Both the position numbers and the translations under genes were made by a program. The notes below the pieces were generated by a model. The model had not been told where the DNA came from. It saw nothing but the letters and a program-made list of their open reading frames with translations, and did no database searches. From NCBI RefSeq assembly GCF_004801405.1, contig NZ_SSOB01000031.1:1-64000 (forward strand): a stretch of 64,000 bases of DNA. The letters run 5' to 3'. Below, one piece after another: positions 40,171 to 49,202 of the stretch. Source of the DNA: Cohnella fermenti (GTDB taxonomy: Bacteria > Bacillota > Bacilli > Paenibacillales > Paenibacillaceae). Numbering within the stretch: position 1 is the first letter of the stretch; each line of letters starts with the position of its first letter.

Positions 40171-43100
40171 GTGCTCTTCGGACTTCGCTCGGTATGGAAC
40201 GAAGTTTTTCCAATGGACAAATCGTTTCATGCGATAGACGGAATCGTCGACTTGCGCGGAACGGACCTTGCGGCATCTTCTCCGTTAACGTTGGACGGGC
40301 AATGGGAATGGTATCCCGATCAGTTGTTGTCCGAGCGGCAAATTCAGGAGGAAGAGCATGCATCTCGCAGCATCCAGGTTCCGGGTAACTGGAGAGAGGC
40401 GATCATGTCCGAAGCGAATAACATCGAAGCGAATAACGGCTATGGTTACGCAACGTATCGGCTTCGCATCCTGACCGATCCGCTTGAACAGCCCGTTGCG
40501 TTCCGGTTCCAAGCTATTCAAGCTGCCTCCGAAGTCGAGATCAACGGCAACGTTCTGGGGGGAGCCGGGGTTGTTGCCGGGACGGCAAGCGAGTACGTGC
40601 CTAGCCAATCCTCGTATGGAGTTTCATACACGGACAAGGGCGCAACGGAGATCGATCTGCTCATTCGCGTGGCGAACTTCGATGCTCCGTTCTCTGGAGG
40701 GATTACGCATTCCGTCCAATTCGGCTCAGAGATGACGATCGATAATAGGAGCTTGATTTCGCTCGTCTTGCAGTTATTGACTGTGGGTATCGTGCTGCTG
40801 CATGGGGTGTACGCTTGCATTGTCTACTTGTATAGACGCCAAGATCCATCACTATTGCTCACAGGCATGCTTTTTTTGTGCGTTGGCGTTTCGGTATCCA
40901 GCGGCTTTGACCTAACTTTGTTCATGTGGCTGCATGTCGACTATACATGGACGATCAAGATCAGGCCGATTGCGTTGCTGTGGAAAAACCTATTTATGTT
41001 GCTTGTCTACATGAGGTTCGCAGGAATTGCATGGCGTGGAAAGTGGTTGCGAAATTACGCAGCTATACTTGCGATGCTGACGGCGGCGTTCTTGGTTGCG
41101 CCCGTATCGGTCGTGAACAGCGTGATGGACTTGCCTATTTTCCTTGTGGTTTACTTGCTGTCGTATGTTTGGTTTATTGGGATCGTAGTCAAGGTGACCT
41201 TCAAGAAGCAAAACGACAAGGATATGAGCTGGTTGCTAGTTGCCGCGATTAGTACGTTATCTAATCTGGCGTGGGTCATGGCGGACGATTACACGGAAGG
41301 GACGAGCGTCTATTATCCATTCGATATCTTGTTGGCCGTCATCGCCTTTTCAACCCATTTGTTCAAACAGTATTTACGCAACACCGATGAGATTAGCGAA
41401 TTATACGGGCAGTTGAAGATCGCAGACAAAGCGAAAGATCGGTTTCTCGCCAATACCTCGCATGAATTGCGGACGCCGCTGCACGGCATTATGAATATCG
41501 CGGGCAATCTCTACGACAGAGAGAAGGATAGGCTTACGGAGGACAGTCGCCAAGAGATGGAGCTGCTCGGTACCATCAGTCGGCGCATGTCTTATCTGCT
41601 CGATGATCTGCTTGACGTCGTACGCTTGCGGGATCATCGCATACACTTGCAGTTGGAGCCGCTTTGCGCCCAAGCGATCGTCCCCGGCGTTATCGCGATG
41701 CTTCAATATATGGCGGAAGGCAAGTCGATCAAGCTGCACATGAATATAGCGGAATCGCTGCCGCCTGTGATGGCGGACGAGAAACGTTTGGTACAAATCA
41801 TGTACAACTTGCTGCACAATGCGCTAAAGTATACGGAGCAGGGATCTATCACCCTATCTGCCGAAGTCCGGAGCGGGCAAGCCGTGATTGATATCTCCGA
41901 TACCGGCATTGGCATGGATGAGGAGACGCAGGCGCGAATATTCATGCCTTACGAACAAGGTATAGACGGAATCGACGATGGTAGAGGAATCGGGCTAGGA
42001 CTTAGCATCTGCAAGCAATTGGTCGAATTGCATGGCGGCGAGCTGTCGGTCGAGTCCGCGTTAGGCAAGGGCTCGACATTCCGCGTAGCTCTTCCGTTGG
42101 CGGATGCGACCGCGCAATCGCTCGTTGGGCGGATTCGGCTTGCGGAGCGAGAAGCGGCAGCGGCAGCGCAACCGTACGAAGACTTGCGGGCGGAAGGGCG
42201 AGAGATAGACGGCAGATCTGTACGCGACGTGGTTCCGCCGTTGCTCCATGGCGACGATATTCGCTTATTGGCAGTTGACGACGATCCGGTCAATCTGAGA
42301 GTGCTCGTCGGCATACTTGAGACAGAGCCTATCCAGGTCGTGACGGCGAGCTCCGGGGAAGAAGCGTTGCGATTGCTGGAGCAGCAATCGTGGGATCTCG
42401 TAATTGCCGATGTTATGATGCCGGGAATGTCCGGTTACCAGCTGACGCAGAGGGTGAGAGAGCGTTACTCCGCTTCGGAGCTGCCCGTGCTGTTGATGAG
42501 CGCACGCAGCCAGCCTGCCGACATCTACACGGGATTCCTGGCGGGAGCGAACGATTACGTGACCAAGCCTGCGGATGCGCTGGAGCTTCGATCCCGGATT
42601 CGCTCGTTGATCGCGCTCAAGCGATCGATCCAAGATCGGTTGCGAATGGAGGCCGCGTACTTGCAAGCGCAAATTCAGCCGCATTTTCTATTCAATACGC
42701 TCAACGCGCTGATGGTGCTTAGCAAGATCGATACGACGAGGATGCAGAAGCTGGGTGAAGCGTTCACCTCCTTCCTGCGGATCAGCTTCGATTATTTGAA
42801 TACCGGGAAGAAGGTCGAGCTCGCTCACGAGCTTGCTCTTGTAGCAGCTTATCTGCACATCGAGAAGGAGCGATTCGGCGACAAGCTGGAGGTTATTCAG
42901 GAAGTAGAGCAAGGCATTCGTGTGATGCTTCCGCCGCTGTCGATCCAGCCGCTGGTCGAGAATGCCGTAAGGCATGGTCTCTTGAGCAAGGCGATAGGCG
43001 GCACGGTCCAACTGCGGGTTGCTCGCATCGAAGAAGGCGTTCTGATCGAGGTGCAGGATAACGGCGTTGGCCTGTCATCGGACAGGATCGAGAAGCTGCT

Positions 43101-43266
43101 GAATCCATCCCTGCAAGAGCAGGGCGGCATTGGCATTGTCAATACGAATCGGCGGTTGATTCAACTGTATGGGGGCGGGCTGAGTATCGAGAGCAAGCCA
43201 GGTGAAGGAACGACGGTGGCCTTCGTTGTTCCGACGGGGCGAGCGCAGCTAGAAAGAGTTGAATAA
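40171..43266 (+). CDS. Hybrid sensor kinase with 7TM sensor, two kinase modules and a receiver; start interrupted by TGA
   Basis: The open part encodes 1031 residues. An ATG at 40105 overlaps the regulator stop and is in the same frame: it reads MKRLIRFFLPY, then TGA at 40138-40140, then LFFLVLVLIGVLFG, i.e. one membrane helix cut by the stop. GTG 40171 and ATG 40213 are later starts but lack a ribosome-binding site. Order of domains: extracellular beta-rich sensor, seven helices (about 190-400), HisKA with H431 (NTSHELRTPLHG), ATPase (DTGIGMDEE, GIGLGLSICK), receiver with D747 (VIADVMMPGMSG), then a second LytS-type kinase with H838 (IQPHFLFNTLNAL) and ATPase. It probably signals cell-envelope or nutrient state to the 38966 product. 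It may be active through re-initiation or readthrough, or be a recent pseudogene. Confidence 0.8.
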   Translation: MLFGLRSVWNEVFPMDKSFHAIDGIVDLRGTDLAASSPLTLDGQWEWYPDQLLSERQIQEEEHASRSIQVPGNWREAIMSEANNIEANNGYGYATYRLRILTDPLEQPVAFRFQAIQAASEVEINGNVLGGAGVVAGTASEYVPSQSSYGVSYTDKGATEIDLLIRVANFDAPFSGGITHSVQFGSEMTIDNRSLISLVLQLLTVGIVLLHGVYACIVYLYRRQDPSLLLTGMLFLCVGVSVSSGFDLTLFMWLHVDYTWTIKIRPIALLWKNLFMLLVYMRFAGIAWRGKWLRNYAAILAMLTAAFLVAPVSVVNSVMDLPIFLVVYLLSYVWFIGIVVKVTFKKQNDKDMSWLLVAAISTLSNLAWVMADDYTEGTSVYYPFDILLAVIAFSTHLFKQYLRNTDEISELYGQLKIADKAKDRFLANTSHELRTPLHGIMNIAGNLYDREKDRLTEDSRQEMELLGTISRRMSYLLDDLLDVVRLRDHRIHLQLEPLCAQAIVPGVIAMLQYMAEGKSIKLHMNIAESLPPVMADEKRLVQIMYNLLHNALKYTEQGSITLSAEVRSGQAVIDISDTGIGMDEETQARIFMPYEQGIDGIDDGRGIGLGLSICKQLVELHGGELSVESALGKGSTFRVALPLADATAQSLVGRIRLAEREAAAAAQPYEDLRAEGREIDGRSVRDVVPPLLHGDDIRLLAVDDDPVNLRVLVGILETEPIQVVTASSGEEALRLLEQQSWDLVIADVMMPGMSGYQLTQRVRERYSASELPVLLMSARSQPADIYTGFLAGANDYVTKPADALELRSRIRSLIALKRSIQDRLRMEAAYLQAQIQPHFLFNTLNALMVLSKIDTTRMQKLGEAFTSFLRISFDYLNTGKKVELAHELALVAAYLHIEKERFGDKLEVIQEVEQGIRVMLPPLSIQPLVENAVRHGLLSKAIGGTVQLRVARIEEGVLIEVQDNGVGLSSDRIEKLLNPSLQEQGGIGIVNTNRRLIQLYGGGLSIESKPGEGTTVAFVVPTGRAQLERVE

Positions 43267-43370
43267 AGGGCTGCGACTGTGACTGTATATGGTTTGTATA
43301 GTTTGGTTTGATATCCTATTGCATGAGTCGACAAAACTTTAGGGAATGGTTTGGGAGGAGAAGAGTAACA

Positions 43371-46300
43371 GTGAGATGGAAGTCCGGCAACAAGCTTAGC
43401 AAACTTATACCTGTGATTCTTACAGCATTGTTAACAGTAGCGCCGCTTCATTCATTCGCAGCCGACCCGCCGCATTATCAAAGCTCTACAACCATCTATA
43501 CCGTTGCAGCACCGGAAATAATCTATGACATAAAGTACGCCGATCTCGACGACGATGGAAACCTGGATATGATCGTTATTCAGATTATGTCCAATCAAAT
43601 CGGGGTTCTGCGAGGCAATGGCGACGGAACGTTTCAAGTGCCTCAACTTTATAATGTTGGCGACAATCCAAGGTCCGCAACCGTAGGTGATTTCAACAAA
43701 GATGGGATAAACGATATTGTCGTTGGCAGTTACAACAGCGCCTTCGTTTCCATTCTTCTTGGCAAGGCTGACGGCCAATATGAGGACGCCGTCCCATACC
43801 CGTCCGGCTATAAATCATTGTCTGTGACCTCCGGAGATTTCAATAAAGACGGGAACTTGGATGTAGCTGCTACGAACGATTCTGCAGGCAGGGTCTCCAT
43901 TCTGTACGGGAATGGCGACGGCTCCTTCCAGACGGCTGTTACGGAGACGGTGGGAAGCTATCCGCGCATCGTGAAGTCGGGCGACTTCAATAGAGACGGG
44001 AATTTGGATTTGATCTGTACCAACGATGGCTCCAATTCGATAAGCGTCTTGCTTGGTGACGGTAATGGCGGATTCAGTAGGCAAGATTATCCGACGGGAG
44101 CCGCTCCTTTTGAATTTGCGATCGGGGATTGGAATCGCGATGGCGTGGAGGATCTTGCGGTAAACGCGAATGGCGCTGACGCAATGACGATCCTGATCGG
44201 CAACGCAGACGGCTCGTTTGGCGCACCGATCCTCTATTCGTCCGGTGGTGGGACATACCCGATCTTTATAGACGCCGGCGACATAAATGACGATGGTTAT
44301 CTTGATATCCTGGTTACGACTCAAGGGTACTCTTATGTCCAATATCTTGGTAACGGCGACGGTACTTTCCAAGCGGGAATCACTTATGCCCCAACTGCTG
44401 ATGTAAGAGAGGTCAACGCTGAAGATTTCAACGGCGACGGAATCCCGGATTTGTTACTCAGATCCTACACTTCTATTGAGCTCATACTCAGCAAGTCCGA
44501 AGGGACGGTCGCCTTCGATTCGGCTGCTTACTCCGTCTCCGAGGACGGAGGGTCCGCCATCGTTACCATCGTTCGAAGCGACAGCTACGGGCCGACGACG
44601 GTACGATTGACGACGACGGACGGCTCCGCCACTGCCGGTACCGATTATACGGCAGTCACGGATACGATCTCGTTCCTGGCCGGCGAAACGGTCAAGACCT
44701 ATCCGATCCCGATTGACGATAACGCGGTGTACTCCGGCAATCGGATGTTTACGGCAACGCTCTCCGATCCTTCGAACATGGTGTCGCTGGGAGCGCAATC
44801 AAGCGCGAGCATCACGATTATGGAGGACGAGCTGCCGGATACGACGGCTCCGACCGTAGATGTGACGAAGTTCACGGCTATCGACAACTATGACGGAACG
44901 CCGGATCAACTGCTCGGATCGGCGAATGCGATCGGCGAGTCCGGAGCGAACGTTCGCGCTTACGCCTGGAACGACGCCAATGACGACAACGCGATCGATG
45001 CGGGCGAGTTGTCGGCGACGGGAGTGGATCTGGGAACGAGCGCTGCCGACGGCTCCGTATCCGCGGCCGATCTGGGCGATCTGCCGCCCGGCTCGTACAA
45101 GTATGTCCTTACCGCAACGGACGCTGCTGGCAACGAATCGCTGCGAGTAGTGAGCGCAGCCATCTCCGTTATCCTATCGAAGGCGGCTATGCCGCAGGAT
45201 AGCGAGATCAGCCCGACGACGGCGACGTTTGATATAAATCCGGCGAACCGGTCAGATGTAACGACGGAGATGACGCTGAACGGCAACACGCTGACGGGCA
45301 TTGTGAACGGCGGGTCGCCGTTGGTAGAAGACGAGGACTACACGGTAGTGGACGACACCGTCACGATTGGTCAGAGCTACTTGGCAGAGCAGCCGGTAGG
45401 CTCGACGACGCTGACGTTTACATTCAGTGCCGGATCTGAGCAGACATTAGTGATAACGGTGAGCGATTCGACGCCGACGACGTATGGCGTCATTTACGAT
45501 GGCAATACGTCCGACGGAGGCACGGCCCCGACGGAGACGAATAAGGCATCCGGTGCGACCTTCGCGGCGAAAGCGAACACGTTCACGAAGACGGGCTACA
45601 CGTTCTCGGGATGGAATACGGAGGCGGATGGCGAAGGAACGGCGTATGCAGAAGGCGCAACGGTGACGATGCCAACCGCGGCGCTCACGCTGTATGCGCA
45701 ATGGTCTGCGATCCCGACGTACGCGATCAGTCCGTTGTCGAACGAGACGCTGAATGCGTTGACAGCAGGCTATGCATCAGGGACGCAGGATACGATAACG
45801 GTGACCGTGACGCAGACGGGAACGGGAGACTTGACTGCCTTGGCGACAACGCTGAGCGGGACGAATGCGAGCAGCTTTACGATTACGCAGCCAGTAGCTA
45901 CTACTCTTAATAGCGGGATGCCGTCCACGACTTTTACGTTGAAGCCGAACGACGGACTTGCTGCAGGAACCTATACGGCAACGGTAACGGTATCGGCGAC
46001 CCATATGACGCCAGTGACCTTTACGGTGACACAGGTTGTTAACCGCGCCGACAGCGGCAGTTCAACATCTTCGAATACGACTGTCGATTTGGTTATCGAC
46101 CTGAACGGAACCAGGCTTGATCCGGACACTATCGATACGACGAAGCCGTCCGTCACGCTGCAAGTGACGCCGAAGGACGGCGTAGCTTATGTCAGCATCC
46201 CTGGCAGCCTATTAACGAGATTTGCGGGTCAGAACGCAACCTTCTTCATCGAGATTCAGGCGCCTTATGGCAGTTACCGAGTGCCGGTTAATCTGGCTTC

Positions 46301-47291
46301 CCTCGTTCCGGGACTGCAGGATTTGCTTGCCGCGAACAAATTGAATGCCGAGGATATCAGCTTCAAAATCACGCTGACCGACAAGTCCGGGGACGCGGAC
46401 ATTCAGGCGGCGTTTGCACGTGGCTTGCCGAACGGCAAGGTAATGGGCGCCATTGTGGATTTCAGCATCGAGATCATCAATACCAAGACCAAGCAACCGG
46501 TTGGTGCGGCAGACAAGTTCAGCAAGGCGATGGTAAGAATCATCCCGATGCCGAAGGAAATGACCGACCTACCGGATCAATGGGGCGCGTTCCGCTATAA
46601 CGAAACGGCGAAACAATTCGAGTTTGTCCCTGCACGCAAGGTGCAAATCGAGGGCAACTGGTATGTGATGATCAGCTCATTATCGAACAGTGTGTATGTC
46701 GTGGCGGACAATTCGGTCTACTTCACTGATGTACGACAAGATTGGAGCCAACCTTTCATTGATCTGGCGGCGGCAAAAGGTCTTGTTAACGGCGTAGGCG
46801 GCGGCTTGTATGATCCGAATAAAGAGGTAACCAGGGCGGAATTCGCCGCGATGCTCGTACGGGCGCTTGGACGCGGCCATTCAACCAACACGGCAGCGCC
46901 ATATGAGGATGTAAAGCAAGGAGCTTGGTATTATAGCGAGGTAGCCCAAGCGAAGGAACTCGGCCTATTGGCGTTCGCGAGCAGCAACCGCTTTAAGCCG
47001 GAGCAAGTGCTGACGCGCGAGGAAATGGCGAGTATGCTGGCGGCTGCCATTGAACTTGAGAAGCTGCCATCCACAGGAGAAAAGGTTAGCTTGAATGGCT
47101 ACAAGGATATGGGAAGGATAGACCCAATCTATATGGAGGACGTTCGATTAATGGTTAGTCTTAACATCATGAATGGTACCAGCAAGGATACGTTCAGTCC
47201 GGAAGGCGAGACGACACGTGCGCAAGCGGCGGCCGTTCTTGTACGGGCACTTCGGGTGCTTGGATTCATTGATCAATTGAACCATCCATAA
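43371..47291 (+). CDS. Large secreted SLH-domain surface protein with FG-GAP propeller
   Basis: The protein has 1306 residues from GTG 43371, with GGGAGGAG upstream. A signal peptide ends AAPLHSFAA-like near residue 27 (VAPLHSFAADPP). Order: FG-GAP/VCBS repeats with D-x-D-x-D-G calcium loops (about 45-370), Calx-beta (373-487), Ig-like (490-605), an X2-like module (610-700) and an InlB-type B repeat (705-780, YTFSGWNTEADGEGT). Next come another beta module, a region shared with Paenibacillus SLH proteins (900-1120), and three SLH domains (VTRAEFAAMLVRALG, LTREEMASMLAAAIE, TTRAQAAAVLVRALR). It would be held on secondary wall polymer at the cell surface and bind sugars, proteins or other cells. 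It follows the two-component genes by 104 bases and may be their target. Confidence 0.9.
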   Translation: MRWKSGNKLSKLIPVILTALLTVAPLHSFAADPPHYQSSTTIYTVAAPEIIYDIKYADLDDDGNLDMIVIQIMSNQIGVLRGNGDGTFQVPQLYNVGDNPRSATVGDFNKDGINDIVVGSYNSAFVSILLGKADGQYEDAVPYPSGYKSLSVTSGDFNKDGNLDVAATNDSAGRVSILYGNGDGSFQTAVTETVGSYPRIVKSGDFNRDGNLDLICTNDGSNSISVLLGDGNGGFSRQDYPTGAAPFEFAIGDWNRDGVEDLAVNANGADAMTILIGNADGSFGAPILYSSGGGTYPIFIDAGDINDDGYLDILVTTQGYSYVQYLGNGDGTFQAGITYAPTADVREVNAEDFNGDGIPDLLLRSYTSIELILSKSEGTVAFDSAAYSVSEDGGSAIVTIVRSDSYGPTTVRLTTTDGSATAGTDYTAVTDTISFLAGETVKTYPIPIDDNAVYSGNRMFTATLSDPSNMVSLGAQSSASITIMEDELPDTTAPTVDVTKFTAIDNYDGTPDQLLGSANAIGESGANVRAYAWNDANDDNAIDAGELSATGVDLGTSAADGSVSAADLGDLPPGSYKYVLTATDAAGNESLRVVSAAISVILSKAAMPQDSEISPTTATFDINPANRSDVTTEMTLNGNTLTGIVNGGSPLVEDEDYTVVDDTVTIGQSYLAEQPVGSTTLTFTFSAGSEQTLVITVSDSTPTTYGVIYDGNTSDGGTAPTETNKASGATFAAKANTFTKTGYTFSGWNTEADGEGTAYAEGATVTMPTAALTLYAQWSAIPTYAISPLSNETLNALTAGYASGTQDTITVTVTQTGTGDLTALATTLSGTNASSFTITQPVATTLNSGMPSTTFTLKPNDGLAAGTYTATVTVSATHMTPVTFTVTQVVNRADSGSSTSSNTTVDLVIDLNGTRLDPDTIDTTKPSVTLQVTPKDGVAYVSIPGSLLTRFAGQNATFFIEIQAPYGSYRVPVNLASLVPGLQDLLAANKLNAEDISFKITLTDKSGDADIQAAFARGLPNGKVMGAIVDFSIEIINTKTKQPVGAADKFSKAMVRIIPMPKEMTDLPDQWGAFRYNETAKQFEFVPARKVQIEGNWYVMISSLSNSVYVVADNSVYFTDVRQDWSQPFIDLAAAKGLVNGVGGGLYDPNKEVTRAEFAAMLVRALGRGHSTNTAAPYEDVKQGAWYYSEVAQAKELGLLAFASSNRFKPEQVLTREEMASMLAAAIELEKLPSTGEKVSLNGYKDMGRIDPIYMEDVRLMVSLNIMNGTSKDTFSPEGETTRAQAAAVLVRALRVLGFIDQLNHP

Positions 47292-47300
47292 GTCAAAATC

Positions 47301-47341
47301 AAAGACCGTCCAATGGAGTCGAATCCATCAGGACGGTCTTT
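47301..47341 (+). terminator. Intrinsic terminator of the SLH gene
   Basis: AAAGACCGTCC (47301-47311) pairs with GGACGGTCTTT (47331-47341). A few T's follow. Confidence 0.85.
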
Positions 47342-47390
47342 GGTTTGACTGTGCTCTTCATGACTGACGGATAAATAGGAGATCTACCAA

Positions 47391-47432
47391 AAATCCCGCT
47401 TGAATTGGAAAAGTCCATTCAAGCGGGATTTT
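47391..47432. terminator. Second, tandem terminator
   Basis: AAATCCCGCTTGAAT (47391-47405) pairs with ATTCAAGCGGGATTT (47417-47431), loop 11, with A- and T-runs on both flanks. It can stop transcription in both directions. Confidence 0.85.
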
Positions 47433-47953
47433 ATTATTTATCATGACATTTTACCGCTAATTCACCCCCTTTCGATAAAATGAATCGAAAAAATGGCCAT
47501 TCGACATGCCCGCGCGTTGCCGTATATATGCGAAAAACAACTATGACAACAAGGACAGTTGTCACCCCCTACCATGAAAATTTTTCGTATGCGGCCATCC
47601 GAAGAGGCGGTTGGAGAGGGAGATGTGCGGGAAACCCGCCTATCGACAGTTCGTTCCACTTGCCATCCTGCCCGGCAACGCTTCCAACTCCCCCATATGT
47701 GTTTTCCCTCTGGCGGGATTAGGTCTCTTCTCCCTTTCGCTCAGGATAAGGAGGTACAAGGGGAATCGGCAGTCCTAAGACCAAAGCGAATCATCGGCGA
47801 GCGAAGGTTCCTGAGCCAAGGGGAGAAGAGGCATAAGGGTTCAGAAGGGGGATAGCGCCTCTCTTATCACCATAATATGGATATCGATTCGCCGACTCAC
47901 CAACATGCCGATCGTGTCGGGACGGTAGACGGCCCGGACGCCGGCTCCTCCCT
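47433..47953. other. Non-coding stretch
   Basis: No convincing gene is seen. On the minus strand two strong ribosome-binding-like sequences (GGGGGTGA) are followed only by very short frames, one of them cysteine-rich (VGGDNCPCCHSCF). They look like the remains of deleted genes. The inverted repeat at 47724-47831 is listed separately. Confidence 0.4.
47724..47831. repeat. Long inverted repeat with 62-bp loop
   Basis: The 23-base arm at 47724-47746 is complementary to that at 47809-47831, with about 20 matches; the core is CTCAGGA / TCCTGAG with GGGAGAAGAG. A transcript would fold into one long hairpin. It could be a small mobile (MITE-like) element or a structured RNA. No target-site duplication was evident. 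Confidence 0.5.
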
Positions 47954-49038
47954 CTATTCAAGCTTGCACAAGACGAGGGAAGAAGGTGCGAGCCGCACTT
48001 CGTACCGAACGGAGCCGTCCGCGTCCGTGCCGAGCCTCTTCGGATGCTCCCGCCCGGCGATCCGGATCAGCTCGCGGCCTTCCGGCACGCGGACGGTCCA
48101 ACGCTGCGGGATCGGAGCGAAGTTCTCGAGCACGAACGTCCCGTTGTCGTAAGCGAACCAGCCCGCCTCGCCGGGGCCGTCGATCCGGTATGGAGCGACA
48201 TCGCCCGCCAGCACGGCGCGCAGCTTCGAGGGCGACGTCCTCCGGCAGCTTCCACAGATCCGCGTAGTCGTCGGGAATGACAAGCGTATGAATTCGGCCC
48301 CGGCTGTAATTGTCGTACATCAGAACCGGAATGTTGTTGTGCCCCTTCAGCGCGACGATGGACTGCCAGGTGCCGTTCGTGCTGTAGTCGAGAATCGGGA
48401 AGAGCAGCTCCTCCCGCGACTCGGAGAACCGATCGAAGGTACAGCTATGCGTCTCGGTTGCGAATTTGCTCACGGCCAGTTTTTTCCCCGTTGGATGCAA
48501 GGTCGTGAACTCCTCGGCCCCTCTCCCGCTCATCCTCGCCACGAAGCTGGACGTCATGACGATCTGTCCTCCCGCACGCAGATACCCCTTCATCTTCTCG
48601 ATAATGCCCTCGTCCCGGGCCGCGTTCGCGGTAATGAGCAACGGCTGGGACACCTCGGTTGGAAAATCGGGAGAGAGCTCGAACGGAATCGCCAGCATCC
48701 CCAGGTAATCGTACAGATGGTCCTCGCCCTTGGCGTGATGAGGCTCGTAGACGTAAGCGCCGACCGGACGGCCGAGCGCCGCCGCCGCTTCGTCCAGCTT
48801 ATCGAGCTGGAAGCCGAGGGCGGGGACGTGAACGCTGTCCTTCAGCAGGGAGTAGCAGAACAGGGTACCCGGACGCCTGGTAGGCTTCGTTCCAGTTCGG
48901 GTACTTGATGATCATCCTCGCCTTCGGGTTGACCGCCCGCGCCGGCTTCAGGATGAACAGCCGGCTGTAGCCGGGGCGGTAGGCGTCGCCGAGCGTGAGA
49001 TACGGGTCTTCGCTGAGCGAAGTTGATGGAAAACGTTT
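47954..49038 (-). pseudogene. Decayed carbohydrate-locus gene (truncated and frameshifted)
   Basis: Read leftwards, three frames join into one protein-like sequence. The N-terminal piece (from about 49038, no start codon) reads SRLFILKPARAVNPKARMII, then KYPNWNEAY. Near 48870 it jumps to another frame that reads LFCYSLLKDSVHVPALGFQL and later MLAIPFELSPDFPTEV. Near 48240 it shifts again to a frame ending SSLVLCKLE and a stop at about 47955. The start, probably a central block, and two frames are lost. The sequence resembles large proteins of unknown activity found in Paenibacillus polysaccharide loci. A LacI-type operator lies at its broken 5' end. Identification is by memory of that family and is moderate. 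Confidence 0.7.
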
Positions 49039-49040
49039 TA
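49027..49040. promoter_or_regulatory. LacI-type operator-like palindrome
   Basis: TGGAAAACGTTTTA has a perfect AAAACGTTTT core around a central CG, the form bound by LacI/GalR-type proteins. It lies at the truncated 5' end of the pseudogene and 160 bases before the GntR/LacI regulator gene. Confidence 0.45.
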
Positions 49041-49142
49041 CTTCTATTTATTACACATGAAATATGCTGAAACGGCGGAAACGATGGTTTGGGAGAAAAC
49101 AGATAAATCGCGCAAAATTTCTTTTCGTTTGAACAAGCCCTG

Positions 49143-49171
49143 TTGACTAAATGCTATAATTGATATATTTT
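49143..49171 (+). promoter_or_regulatory. Probable promoter of the GntR/LacI regulator gene
   Basis: TTGACT at 49143-49148, a spacer of 17, and TATTTT at 49166-49171. The -10 is poor but the -35 is good. Confidence 0.45.
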
Positions 49172-49202
49172 GATGATAATACACAGTAAGGAGCAATAGC
49201 AT

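Noticed and set aside
47462..47572. Small cysteine-rich protein (VGGDNCPCCHSCF) on the minus strand
   Set aside because: It has poor start context, no partner genes and a strange composition outside the cysteine cluster. It is probably a chance frame.
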